Positions 7,230-13,025 of a DNA stretch of 13,025 nucleotides are shown one piece after another. The notes below the pieces were generated by a model. It saw only the letters and a program-made list of their open reading frames with translations. It was not told where the DNA came from and ran no database searches. The position numbers and the translations under genes were made by a program. The stretch lies in NCBI GenBank assembly GCA_046566095.1, contig JBKHXI010000024.1:1-13025 (forward strand). Reading direction: 5' to 3'. Numbering within the stretch: the first letter of the stretch is position 1; each line of letters starts with the position of its first letter. The stretch comes from CAMPJU01 sp046566095 (lineage in GTDB: Bacteria > Pseudomonadota > Gammaproteobacteria > Xanthomonadales > Xanthomonadaceae).

Positions 7230-9272
7230 ATGAATCCGGCCTGGCTCGAGGCGACCATCGCGTGGATCGGCCAGCATCCTGCGGCGGCCGGGCTGGTGGT
7301 GTTCCTGATCGCCTTCCTCGATTCGCTGGCCGTGGTCGGGATCGTGGTGCCGGCGCTGCCGCTGCTGTTCGCGATCGGCGCGCTGATCGGGCTGGGCCAC
7401 ATCGACGGGCCCTACGCCGTCGCCTGCGCCACCGCGGGTGCCTTCCTCGGCGACGCCCTGAGTTTCTGGATCGGCCGCCGCTGGGGTCCGCAGCTGCGCG
7501 AGCGCTGGCCGTTCACCCGCTATCCCGGCATGCTCGAACGTGGCGAGATCCTGTTCCGCCGCCACGGCGCCAAGGGCATCCTGATCGCGCGTTTCGTCGG
7601 CGCCGTGCGGCCGTTCGTGCCGGCGATCGCGGGCATGCTGCGGATGCCGCTCAGGCGCTACGTGCCCATCAGCCTGTTCGCGGCGGTCCTGTGGGCGGCC
7701 TCGTTCCTGGCGCCGGGCTGGATCTTCGGCGCTTCCTACGAGGCGGTCGCGGCCGTGGCCGACCGGCTGGCGCTGGTGCTCGGGGCGCTGGCCCTGCTGC
7801 TGGCGCTGGTGTGGTCGCTGGTGGTCTACGGCTGGCGCTGGTTCGACGGGCGCGCCAACGCGCTGCTGGCCCGGCTGCTGGCCTGGACCCGCGCCCATCC
7901 GCGGTTGGGCCGCTACGCGGCGGCGCTGGTGGATCCCAACCGGCCCGAATCGCCCTCGTTGCTGGTACTGGCGGTGGTGCTGCTGGCGATCGGCTGGGCC
8001 TGGTTCGCGCTGCTGTTCGTGGTGGTCGCCGGGGGCGAGCCGCTGGCGCTGGACCTGCGGGTGAACGAGGCGATGTTCGCGCTGCGCAACCCGCTCGCCG
8101 ACCGGATGATGGCCACGCTGGCGGCGCTGGGCGATGTGCAGGTGCTGGGCGTGGCCGCCGGCGCGGCGCTGCTGTGGCTGCTGTGGCGGCGGCGCTGGAT
8201 CACCGCCGCCCACTGGCTGGCGGCGCTGGCCTTCGGCCTGGCGCTGACCGCCCTGCTCGACCTGGTGATCGACATGCCGCGCCCGGACACCGCGCCGACC
8301 GGCTTCGGCTTCCCCTCGGTGCGGGTGACGATGACCACGATCTGCTTCGGCTTCTTCGCGGTGCTGATCGCGCGCGAGCTGCCCGGGCGCGACCGGGTCT
8401 GGCCCTACCTGGTCGCCGGCGTGACCGTGGCCACGATCGGATTCGCGCGGCTGTACCTGGGCGCGCACTGGCTCAGCGACATCGTCGGCGGCGTGCTGCT
8501 GGGCCTGGTCTGGCTGCTGGTGCTGGGCCTGGCCTACCGCAGCCACGTGACCCGCTCGCTGTGGATGCGGCCGCTGGCGGCGGTGTTCTACGGCAGCTTC
8601 GTGCTGGCGGGGCTGTGGCACGCGCCGCAGCGCGGGCAGCAGATGCTGGCCGAGTTCGCCCCGCCGCCGTCGAAGGTGCTGCTGAACGCGCCGTACTGGC
8701 GCGAAGAGGGCTGGTCGACCCTGCCCGCCTTCCGCAACGAGCCGGACGCGGCACGCAGCTGGCGGCTCGACGTGCAGGTCGCCGGGCCGCTGGAACCGGT
8801 GCGCGCGGCGCTGGAAGCGGCCGGCTGGCGGGCGCAGCCGCAGGCGGACTGGGTGGCCACGCTCGGCCTGCTCGACGACGCGGTCCCGCCGCGGGCGCAG
8901 CCGGTGCTGCCGGCCACCCTCGGCGGCCATGCCGAAGCGCTGCTGATGCTGCGCGATGGCCCGCGTCCGGGCGAACTGCTGGCGCTGCGGCTGTGGCCGG
9001 CACCGGCGCGGCTGTCCGACGATGCGCCGCTGTGGATCGGCAGCACCCAGGTGCTGCACGCGACGCGGCCGTTCGGCATGTTCACCCTGTGGCAGCCGCT
9101 GGGCGCGGAGAACGTGCTGGCCCACGACGCGGTGCACGACGCCCTGCTGGCGCTGGACGTGATCGAATCCGCGCACCCGGACAGCGGCTTGCCGGTGCTG
9201 CGGATCGACACCCGCGCAGCGGCCGCCGGCGAGGCCGGTCAGCCGTCGCCGGGCAGCAGCCGCAGCAACTGA
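7230..9272 (+). CDS. DedA / PAP2 / LssY-C fusion membrane protein
   Basis: 680 residues, three domains. 1-190: DedA, with FLDSLAVVGIVVPALP and ARFVGAVRPFVPAIAG (120-135; Arg121 and Arg127), a lipid-scramblase/transporter family. About 235-440: PAP2 lipid phosphatase, several membrane helices. Motif 3 is intact (Arg407, His413, Asp417 in RLYLGAHWLSD), but motif 1 has Asp344 where Lys is usual before Arg351-Pro352, and motif 2 reads FPSVR (Arg365 in place of the His of PSGH). About 450-670: LssY C-terminal domain (WREEGWSTLP, APLWIGSTQV). Likely acts on membrane phospholipids or undecaprenyl/lipid phosphates, but phosphatase activity is doubtful given the changes. Its end overlaps the convergent LON gene by 34 bp. 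Confidence 0.9.
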   Translation: MNPAWLEATIAWIGQHPAAAGLVVFLIAFLDSLAVVGIVVPALPLLFAIGALIGLGHIDGPYAVACATAGAFLGDALSFWIGRRWGPQLRERWPFTRYPGMLERGEILFRRHGAKGILIARFVGAVRPFVPAIAGMLRMPLRRYVPISLFAAVLWAASFLAPGWIFGASYEAVAAVADRLALVLGALALLLALVWSLVVYGWRWFDGRANALLARLLAWTRAHPRLGRYAAALVDPNRPESPSLLVLAVVLLAIGWAWFALLFVVVAGGEPLALDLRVNEAMFALRNPLADRMMATLAALGDVQVLGVAAGAALLWLLWRRRWITAAHWLAALAFGLALTALLDLVIDMPRPDTAPTGFGFPSVRVTMTTICFGFFAVLIARELPGRDRVWPYLVAGVTVATIGFARLYLGAHWLSDIVGGVLLGLVWLLVLGLAYRSHVTRSLWMRPLAAVFYGSFVLAGLWHAPQRGQQMLAEFAPPPSKVLLNAPYWREEGWSTLPAFRNEPDAARSWRLDVQVAGPLEPVRAALEAAGWRAQPQADWVATLGLLDDAVPPRAQPVLPATLGGHAEALLMLRDGPRPGELLALRLWPAPARLSDDAPLWIGSTQVLHATRPFGMFTLWQPLGAENVLAHDAVHDALLALDVIESAHPDSGLPVLRIDTRAAAAGEAGQPSPGSSRSN

Positions 9273-9832
9273 TCCAGACGCGCGTGCGGGTCGTCTTCCT
9301 GCAGCAGCGCCTGGCGCTGCACGTCTTCCAGCGGCAGCAGTTCCACCAGCCGCCAGCCGACCCAGGCCGCATCGTCCAGCTGCGCCGGCGAGGGTTGCGC
9401 CGCGGCGTTGCCGACCTGCTCCAGGATCCGCCGCAGCAGCTCGGCCAGCAGGCCGTGCTCGGGCCGCAGCTCCTCGCCGCCGTCCGGCGCCAGCCACTGC
9501 ACCCGGGCCACCGCCAAGCCGTTGTCGCGCACGCGGGTGTCGAGCACCCGGAAACGGCGGACGCCGCGCACCTGCAGGGTCAGCAGGCCGTCGTCGCCGG
9601 TGCCGAAATCCTCGATCCGGGCGAGGGTGCCGACCGCGGCCGGGACCGCGGCGCTGTCGTCCTGCCCACCCCGCAACAGCATGCAGATGCCGAAGCCGCC
9701 GCCGCTGCGGCCGCACTCGCGCACCAGATCGAGGTAGCGCGGCTCGAAGATGCGCAGGCCGAGCGCGGCGCCGGGCACCAGCACGGTGTGCAGGGGAAAC
9801 AGCGGCAGTTGCGCGCGCCCGGACTCGTCCAT
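9239..9832 (-). CDS. LON substrate-binding domain protein
   Basis: 197 residues. The N-terminus LPLFPLHTVLVPGAALGLRIFEPRY is the hallmark of the LON N-terminal (PUA-like) domain, followed by GTLARIEDF and a helical half (about 120-195) rich in Leu/Gln. There is no AAA+ or protease domain, so it is a stand-alone LON-domain protein of the kind common in Gram-negative bacteria; function unknown, probably peptide or substrate binding. The start at 9832 has no SD but a TAGACT seven nt upstream. The last 34 bp overlap the end of the DedA-PAP2 gene on the other strand. Confidence 0.9.
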   Translation of the reverse strand: MDESGRAQLPLFPLHTVLVPGAALGLRIFEPRYLDLVRECGRSGGGFGICMLLRGGQDDSAAVPAAVGTLARIEDFGTGDDGLLTLQVRGVRRFRVLDTRVRDNGLAVARVQWLAPDGGEELRPEHGLLAELLRRILEQVGNAAAQPSPAQLDDAAWVGWRLVELLPLEDVQRQALLQEDDPHARLDQLLRLLPGDG

Positions 9833-9839
9833 CGTCGTC

Positions 9840-9845
9840 AGTCTA
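9840..9845 (-). promoter_or_regulatory. -10 element TAGACT, LON-domain gene
   Basis: Minus-strand TAGACT, seven nt before the ATG at 9832. The same hexamer at nearly the same distance precedes the kinase gene. No clear -35. Confidence 0.45.
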
Positions 9846-9903
9846 ATGCGCCGGGCCGGAGAAACATTTCACAAGGGAAGCAGTCGGGAGTCGTCGTGGT
9901 GCT

Positions 9904-9965
9904 GTCGTCCTGAGCGAAGCGAAGGACCTGCTTTCAAGCGGATTCCTCACTACGTTCGGAATGAC
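9904..9965. repeat. Inverted repeat A (GTCGTCCTGAGCG family)
   Basis: Two 30-bp arms in inverted orientation separated by two bases. Left arm 9904-9933 begins GTCGTCCTGAGCGAAGCGAA and ends GGACCTGCTT; right arm (9965-9936 read on the minus strand) begins GTCATTCCGAACGTAGTGAG and ends GAATCCGCTT. The arms are diverged but co-linear, so the pair folds into an imperfect hairpin with loop around CTTTCAAG. It is downstream of mpl and may protect the mRNA 3' end. The same family occurs at 12344-12441. Confidence 0.8.
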
Positions 9966-9984
9966 AGCGGGTGTTCGGAATGAC
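9954..9984 (+). repeat. Direct duplication GTTCGGAATGAC
   Basis: The 12-mer GTTCGGAATGAC occurs at 9954-9965 (the outer end of inverted repeat A) and again at 9973-9984, a 19-bp period. Confidence 0.85.
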
Positions 9985-10028
9985 GACGGGGTGGACGTGC
10001 AGACGGCATGGAACGCAGGCGCCGCGGT

Positions 10029-11621
10029 TCAGCCGCGCAGCGCTTCCAGGAAGCGCCGCGGGGCGCCGTCGAAGCCGCCGTTGGACATGAACACGACGTG
10101 GTCGCCGGCGCGGACCCGCGCGCGCAGCGCTGCGATCAGCGCGTCGGCATCGGCCACCGCCACGCCCTCGCCGCGCAGTTCCGCCAGCACCCGGCCCGCG
10201 TCCCAGGCCAGCTCCGGGCGGTGCAGGAACACCACCGCGTCGGCGCCGGCCAGCGCGGGCGCCAGCGCATCGGCATGCGCCCCCGCGCGCATCGAGGCGC
10301 TGCGCGGCTCCATCGCCACCACGATCCGGGCATCGCCCACCCGGGCGCGCAGGCCGGACAGCGTGGTCGCGATCGCGGTCGGATGGTGCGCGAAGTCGTC
10401 GTAGACCGTCACCCCGCCGACCTCGCCCAGCAGCTCCATCCGCCGCTTCACGCTGCGGAAGCGCGCGAACGCCGGCAGCACCGCCGCCACGTCCACGCCG
10501 ACCGCGTGCGCGGCGGCCAGCGCGGCCAGCGCGTTCATCACGTTGTGGCGGCCGAGCAGCGGCCAGTGCAGTTCGCCGAGTTCCACCCCGCGATGCACCA
10601 CCGCGAAGGCGCTGCCGTCCTCGCGCAGCAGGCGTGCGGTCCAGTCGAAGGCGGCGCCGGCGGCGGCGTGCGGCTGGCCGCGGTCGCCGTGGGCGGCCGG
10701 CTGCCGCGCGGGCAGCGCCACCGCCAGGTCCGGGTCCAGGCCGAAGGTCTCCACCGGCGTCCAGCAGCCCATCGCCAGCACCTCGGCCAGGCGCGGGTCC
10801 TCGCCGTTGACCAGCAGCCGCCCGCGCCGCGGCACGATCCGCACCAGGTGGTGGAACTGGCGCTGGATCGCGGCCACGTCGTCGAAGATGTCGGCGTGGT
10901 CGAACTCCAGGTTGTTGAGGATCGCCACCAGCGGCCGGTAGTGGACGAACTTGCTGCGCTTGTCGAAGAACGCGGTGTCGTATTCGTCGGCCTCTACCAC
11001 GAACAGCGGCCGTCGCGCCATCGACGCAGGATTCCCTTCCCCCGCGTGCGGGGTGAGATCGAACGCTTGCGCGCCGAAGGCTCGCGCCCGATCGAACGCC
11101 TTCGCGCCCTCGCGAAGGCCGGGACGCGCAGCGAGGTGGCCCGAAGGGCCGGATGGCGCGTCAGGCGCGCCCCCCAGCCGCGCCGACACCCCGAAATCCT
11201 CCGCCACCCCGCCCACCAGGAAGCCCGGCGCGCGCCCGGCCGCTTCCAGCAGGAAGGTCAGGATGGTGGTCGTGGTGGTCTTGCCATGAGTGCCCGCCAC
11301 CGCCAGCACGTCGCGGCCGGGCAGCACGTTCTCGGCCAGCCACTGCGCGCCGGAGATGTAGCGGCGGCCGTCGTCGAGCACCTGCTCGACCGCCGGGTTG
11401 CCGCGCGCGAGCGCATTGCCGACCACGACCTCGTCGCAGTCGGCGGAGATGTGCGCCGGGTCGTAGCCCTGGCGCAGTTCGATTCCCAGGGTCTCGAGCT
11501 GGGTCGACATCGGCGGGTACACCGCCTGGTCGCTGCCCTCGACCTCGTGCCCCAGCTCGCGCGCCAGCGCCGCCACGCCGCCCATGAAGGTGCCGGCGAT
11601 GCCCAGTATATGGAGTTTCAT
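10029..11621 (-). CDS. mpl: UDP-MurNAc:L-Ala-gamma-D-Glu-meso-DAP ligase with in-frame insert
   Basis: 530 residues; the family is usually about 450-470. It recycles murein tripeptide by joining it to UDP-MurNAc. Mur-ligase features in order: ILGIAGTFMGG (5-15), ATP loop GTHGKT (110-115, Lys114), VVEADEYDTAFFDKRSK after the insert, LNNLEFDHADIFDD, GRHNVMNALAA, and VTVYDDFAHHPTA. About 50 residues (152-201) between SARLGG and the ADEYD segment have no place in the family; a smaller Ala/Pro/Gln-rich expansion lies near PARQPAAHGDRGQPHAAAG. The frame is open throughout and the downstream motifs are intact, so the enzyme is probably active. Start at 11621 rather than 11699, since the latter would read into a REP. 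Downstream partner of adk. Confidence 0.93.
   Translation of the reverse strand: MKLHILGIAGTFMGGVAALARELGHEVEGSDQAVYPPMSTQLETLGIELRQGYDPAHISADCDEVVVGNALARGNPAVEQVLDDGRRYISGAQWLAENVLPGRDVLAVAGTHGKTTTTTILTFLLEAAGRAPGFLVGGVAEDFGVSARLGGAPDAPSGPSGHLAARPGLREGAKAFDRARAFGAQAFDLTPHAGEGNPASMARRPLFVVEADEYDTAFFDKRSKFVHYRPLVAILNNLEFDHADIFDDVAAIQRQFHHLVRIVPRRGRLLVNGEDPRLAEVLAMGCWTPVETFGLDPDLAVALPARQPAAHGDRGQPHAAAGAAFDWTARLLREDGSAFAVVHRGVELGELHWPLLGRHNVMNALAALAAAHAVGVDVAAVLPAFARFRSVKRRMELLGEVGGVTVYDDFAHHPTAIATTLSGLRARVGDARIVVAMEPRSASMRAGAHADALAPALAGADAVVFLHRPELAWDAGRVLAELRGEGVAVADADALIAALRARVRAGDHVVFMSNGGFDGAPRRFLEALRG
11019..11168 (-). repeat. Repeat-like in-frame insert within mpl
   Basis: About 150 bp (50 codons). 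It contains four perfect short hairpins: 11040-11053 (CCCCGC-GT-GCGGGG), 11099-11118 (CCTTCGCG-CCCT-CGCGAAGG), 11138-11150 (GGCCC-GAA-GGGCC) and 11155-11171 (GGCGCG-TCAGG-CGCGCC, reaching the insert edge), plus a direct repeat GATCGAACGC (11057-11066 and 11089-11098). Codons such as GCT, CGT, CGA, CCT, CAA and AAT are frequent here but rare in the flanks. From memory, intergenic repeats with the order CCCTTC...CCGCGTGCGGG...GGTGCCCGAAGGGCGGATG are common in xanthomonads; this looks like a related copy. Exact ends are uncertain by a few codons. Confidence 0.7.
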
Positions 11622-11637
11622 CGATCGTTCGCCCACC

Positions 11638-11712
11638 GTAGGAGCGGGCCTTGCCCGCGATTGCCGCGAAACCTGATCCAGGCCGGTGATCGCGCCCAAG
11701 GGGCGCTCCTAC
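11638..11712. repeat. REP doublet 3 (REPIN-like), between adk and mpl
   Basis: 75 bp with the same two arms as doublets 1 and 2. It begins four nt after the adk stop and ends 16 nt before the mpl ATG, so it makes up nearly all of the 95-bp spacer. In the adk-mpl mRNA it would form one long or two short hairpins close to the mpl ribosome binding site (weak GGTGGG). Confidence 0.88.
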
Positions 11713-11716
11713 GGGA

Positions 11717-12295
11717 TCAGCCGACCGCCGGCACCGGCGCCAGGGCCTCGAGGATGCGGGCGAACACGTCGTCCACCCCGCCCACCCCGTCGACCACGCT
11801 CAGCAGGCCGCGCTGGCGGTAGTAGTCGACCACCGGCGCGGTCTGCTCCTCGTAGACCTTGAGCCGGGTGCGCACCGACTCGGGGGTGTCGTCGGCGCGG
11901 CCTTCCTCGCGGGCGCGGCCGGCGATGCGCTCGACCAGCAGCTCGGTCGGCACCTCCAGCTGCACCGCCGCGTCCATCGGCTGGCCGATGCGCGCCAGCA
12001 GCTCGCCCAGGGCATTGGCCTGGGCCAGGTTGCGCGGATAACCGTCGAGGATGAAGCCGCCGCGGGTGTCCTCGCGCGAGAAACGGTCCTCGAGCATGCC
12101 CAGCAGGATCTCGTCGGAGACCAGCTCGCCGCGGGCCATGACCTCCTTGGCCGCCAGCCCCAGCCGGCTGCCGGCAGCCACTTCCGCACGCAGCAGGTTG
12201 CCGGTGGAGATGTGCGGCACCTGCAGGTGCCCGGTCAGGCGCGCCGCCTGGGTGCCCTTGCCGGAACCCGGCGCGCCGAGAAGAACCAATCGCAT
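11717..12295 (-). CDS. adk: Adenylate kinase (short-LID form)
   Basis: 192 residues. Converts AMP + ATP to 2 ADP in the cytoplasm. P-loop GAPGSGKGT (7-15), HISTGNLLR (AMP site), GFILDGYPRN (Asp-Gly-Tyr-Pro-Arg), and a compact LID (RIAGRAREEGRADDTPESVRTRL) without the long zinc-type insert, as in xanthomonad enzymes of about 187 residues. Two starts are possible: ATG at 12295 and ATG at 12301. AGGAG lies eight nt before 12295 but only two nt before 12301, so 12295 is preferred. mpl follows downstream; pfp diverges. Confidence 0.95.
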   Translation of the reverse strand: MRLVLLGAPGSGKGTQAARLTGHLQVPHISTGNLLRAEVAAGSRLGLAAKEVMARGELVSDEILLGMLEDRFSREDTRGGFILDGYPRNLAQANALGELLARIGQPMDAAVQLEVPTELLVERIAGRAREEGRADDTPESVRTRLKVYEEQTAPVVDYYRQRGLLSVVDGVGGVDDVFARILEALAPVPAVG

Positions 12296-12303
12296 CGACA
12301 TCA

Positions 12304-12308
12304 CTCCT
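12304..12308 (-). promoter_or_regulatory. Ribosome binding site deciding the adk start
   Basis: Minus-strand AGGAG eight nt before ATG 12295 and two nt before ATG 12301. The spacing favours 12295 (MRLVLLG) over MSMRLVLLG. Confidence 0.65.
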
Positions 12309-12319
12309 GTAGAACCATT

Positions 12320-12351
12320 CCCTGTCGTCCCTTCAATGACCCTGTCGTCCC
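12320..12351 (+). repeat. Direct duplication CCCTGTCGTCCC
   Basis: The 12-mer CCCTGTCGTCCC occurs at 12320-12331 and 12340-12351, a 20-bp period. The inner copy overlaps the outer end of inverted repeat B. Confidence 0.85.
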
Positions 12352-12441
12352 GACCCCGGACTTGATCCGGGGGAGGGACCTGCTTGATCGATACGCACCG
12401 GTATACCGGAGAAGCAGGTCCCTCGCGGCGCTCGGGACGAC
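12344..12441. repeat. Inverted repeat B (GTCGTCC family)
   Basis: 98 bp. Outer ends GTCGTCCCGA (12344-12353) and TCGGGACGAC (12432-12441) are perfect complements; so are the inner 13-mers GAGGGACCTGCTT (12373-12385) and AAGCAGGTCCCTC (12412-12424). The left arm carries a private hairpin CCCCGGA-CTTGA-TCCGGGG (12354-12372), the right arm a GCGCCGC core, and the centre a perfect palindrome CCGGTATACCGG (12398-12409). The arms match those of inverted repeat A. Confidence 0.88.
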
Positions 12442-12474
12442 AACCGCGCGCGGGACGCAGCGGCGGACCGGCGC

Positions 12475-12480
12475 TAGACT
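12475..12480 (+). promoter_or_regulatory. -10 element TAGACT, pfp gene
   Basis: TAGACT with GGGACG (12452-12457) 17 nt upstream as a weak -35. Transcription would begin near 12487, giving a leader of about 78 nt that includes the SD. Same hexamer as for the kinase and LON genes. Confidence 0.4.
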
Positions 12481-12564
12481 GCGGCAAACCCCAGGTCCCA
12501 CCGGGCGAAACCGGCCACCAGCTTACCGCACAGGCCCCCGCCCCGCCGCGCGCAAGGAGCGCAC

Positions 12565-13025
12565 ATGCCCACAGGAACCCTGCTCTACGCCCAGTCCGGC
12601 GGCGTCACCGCCGTCATCAATGCCACCGCCTCGGCCGTGATCCAGGCCGCCCGCGCCCGCAAGGTCCGGGTGCTGGCGGCCCGCAACGGCATCCTCGGCG
12701 CGCTGCGGGAGGAGCTGGTCGACACCGGCAGGGAAAGCGCCGCCACCATCCGCGGCCTCGCCCACACCCCGGGCGGCGCCTTCGGCTCGTGCCGGGTCAA
12801 GCTCAAGTCGCTGGAGGCCGACCGGGCCAAATACGAGCGCTTGCTGGAGGTGTTCGCCGCGCACGACGTGCGGTACTTCCTCTACAACGGCGGCAACGAC
12901 TCGGCCGACACCGCGCTCAAGGTCTCCCGGCTGGCGGAGGAGTTCGGCTACCCGCTGACCTGCGTGGGCGTGCCCAAGACCGTCGACAACGACCTGGCGG
13001 TGACCGACTGCTGCCCCGGCTTCGG
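12565..13025 (+). CDS. pfp: 6-phosphofructokinase, PPi-dependent type (5' part)
   Basis: 153 codons are visible; the gene runs off the right edge. It phosphorylates fructose-6-phosphate, reversibly, with pyrophosphate. LLYAQSGGVTAVINA (6-20) is the N-terminal phosphate-binding loop. Two residues point to PPi rather than ATP: GGNDS (109-113) has Asp112 where ATP enzymes have Gly (GGDGS), and PKTVDNDL (137-144) has Lys138 where ATP enzymes have Gly. SD AAGGAG lies five nt before the ATG. Xanthomonas is known to use a PPi enzyme of this type. It diverges from adk. Confidence 0.93.
   Translation, partial: MPTGTLLYAQSGGVTAVINATASAVIQAARARKVRVLAARNGILGALREELVDTGRESAATIRGLAHTPGGAFGSCRVKLKSLEADRAKYERLLEVFAAHDVRYFLYNGGNDSADTALKVSRLAEEFGYPLTCVGVPKTVDNDLAVTDCCPGF

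Larger units (their letters stand above)
9833..10028. other. mpl/LON intergenic region
   Basis: 196 bp between two leftward genes. It holds the LON promoter candidate, an inverted repeat (9904-9965) and a 12-bp tandem copy of its end (9973-9984). No open frame looks real. 9988-10028 shows nothing clear; no T-rich terminator follows the hairpin. Confidence 0.6.
12296..12564. other. adk/pfp divergent intergenic region
   Basis: 269 bp between divergent genes. It holds the adk SD, inverted repeat B (12344-12441), the duplicated end of that repeat (12320-12351), a TAGACT -10 for pfp and the pfp SD AAGGAG (12554-12559). No gene is seen. No clear adk promoter is visible. Confidence 0.6.

Noticed and set aside
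7215..9716. An 833-codon minus-strand open frame opposite the DedA-PAP2 gene.
   Set aside because: Composition is Gln/His/Arg-rich with no motif, and the + strand gene has clear domains.
9904..9965. A rho-independent terminator after mpl.
   Set aside because: The hairpin is good but there is no T tract on its downstream (left, minus-strand) side, and it matches a dispersed repeat family; 3'-end protection is the most that can be said.
11019..11168. The mpl insert as a frameshift or assembly error.
   Set aside because: Its length is compatible with the frame, no stop occurs, and the conserved motifs on both sides are in the same frame; an error would rarely do this.
10008..11822. A 604-codon + strand open frame opposite mpl.
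   Set aside because: It has no recognisable motif and is the mirror of mpl codon bias.

Overview
The window is about 13 kb of very GC-rich DNA, probably a chromosomal segment of a gammaproteobacterium of the Xanthomonadaceae/Lysobacteraceae (Lysobacter, Luteimonas or a close relative; the genus cannot be fixed from the sequence). The main grounds are recognisable protein families: a short adenylate kinase without a long LID domain next to mpl, a PPi-type phosphofructokinase beside them, a thiE-hemL pair, a GloA ending in PNTGSW, and REP-type intergenic repeats with a GTAGGAGC head. Almost every base lies in a housekeeping gene. I see no integrase, transposase, prophage, CRISPR array or RNA gene.

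Layout. 1-344: non-coding here, with a good leftward sigma70 promoter serving a gene beyond the left edge. 345-1719 (+): a DUF192 exported protein and a SirB1-type transglutaminase-like/TPR protein. 1739-1939 (-): rubredoxin. 2024-4910 (+): thiE, hemL and a voltage-gated-type potassium channel with a C-terminal zinc ribbon, tightly packed and probably one transcript. 6187-4926 (-): a short-chain dehydrogenase coupled by an ATGA overlap to a glyoxalase I. 6188-6479: intergenic, with two REP doublets. 7169-6480 (-): a small RIO/Kdo-kinase-like protein. 7230-9272 (+): a DedA-PAP2-LssY fusion. 9832-9239 (-): a LON-domain protein. 11621-10029 (-): mpl. 12295-11717 (-): adk. 12565-end (+): start of PPi-dependent 6-phosphofructokinase.

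How the genes fit together. adk and mpl form a leftward unit (adenylate balance and murein-tripeptide recycling) whose short spacer is almost wholly a REP doublet. The PPi-phosphofructokinase is divergent from it. The SDR/glyoxalase pair is a clear two-gene operon. The kinase and the DedA-PAP2 protein are divergent, and both have a -10-like hexamer 6-8 nt before the ATG, which suggests leaderless mRNAs; the LON gene looks the same.

The most unusual features are: (1) an in-frame insert of about 50 codons in mpl (about 11019-11168), made of a chain of hairpins with atypical codons, which looks like an intergenic palindromic repeat that became coding; (2) three REP doublets that each pair two stem variants with swapped but complementary bases; (3) a second family of inverted repeats (GTCGTCC...CCTGCTT) in two loci, each with an outward duplication of its end; (4) loss of the motif-2 histidine and motif-1 lysine in the PAP2 domain; (5) the zinc ribbon on the K+ channel. 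I did not find a clear new multi-gene system; the novelty lies in the repeats and what they do to genes.
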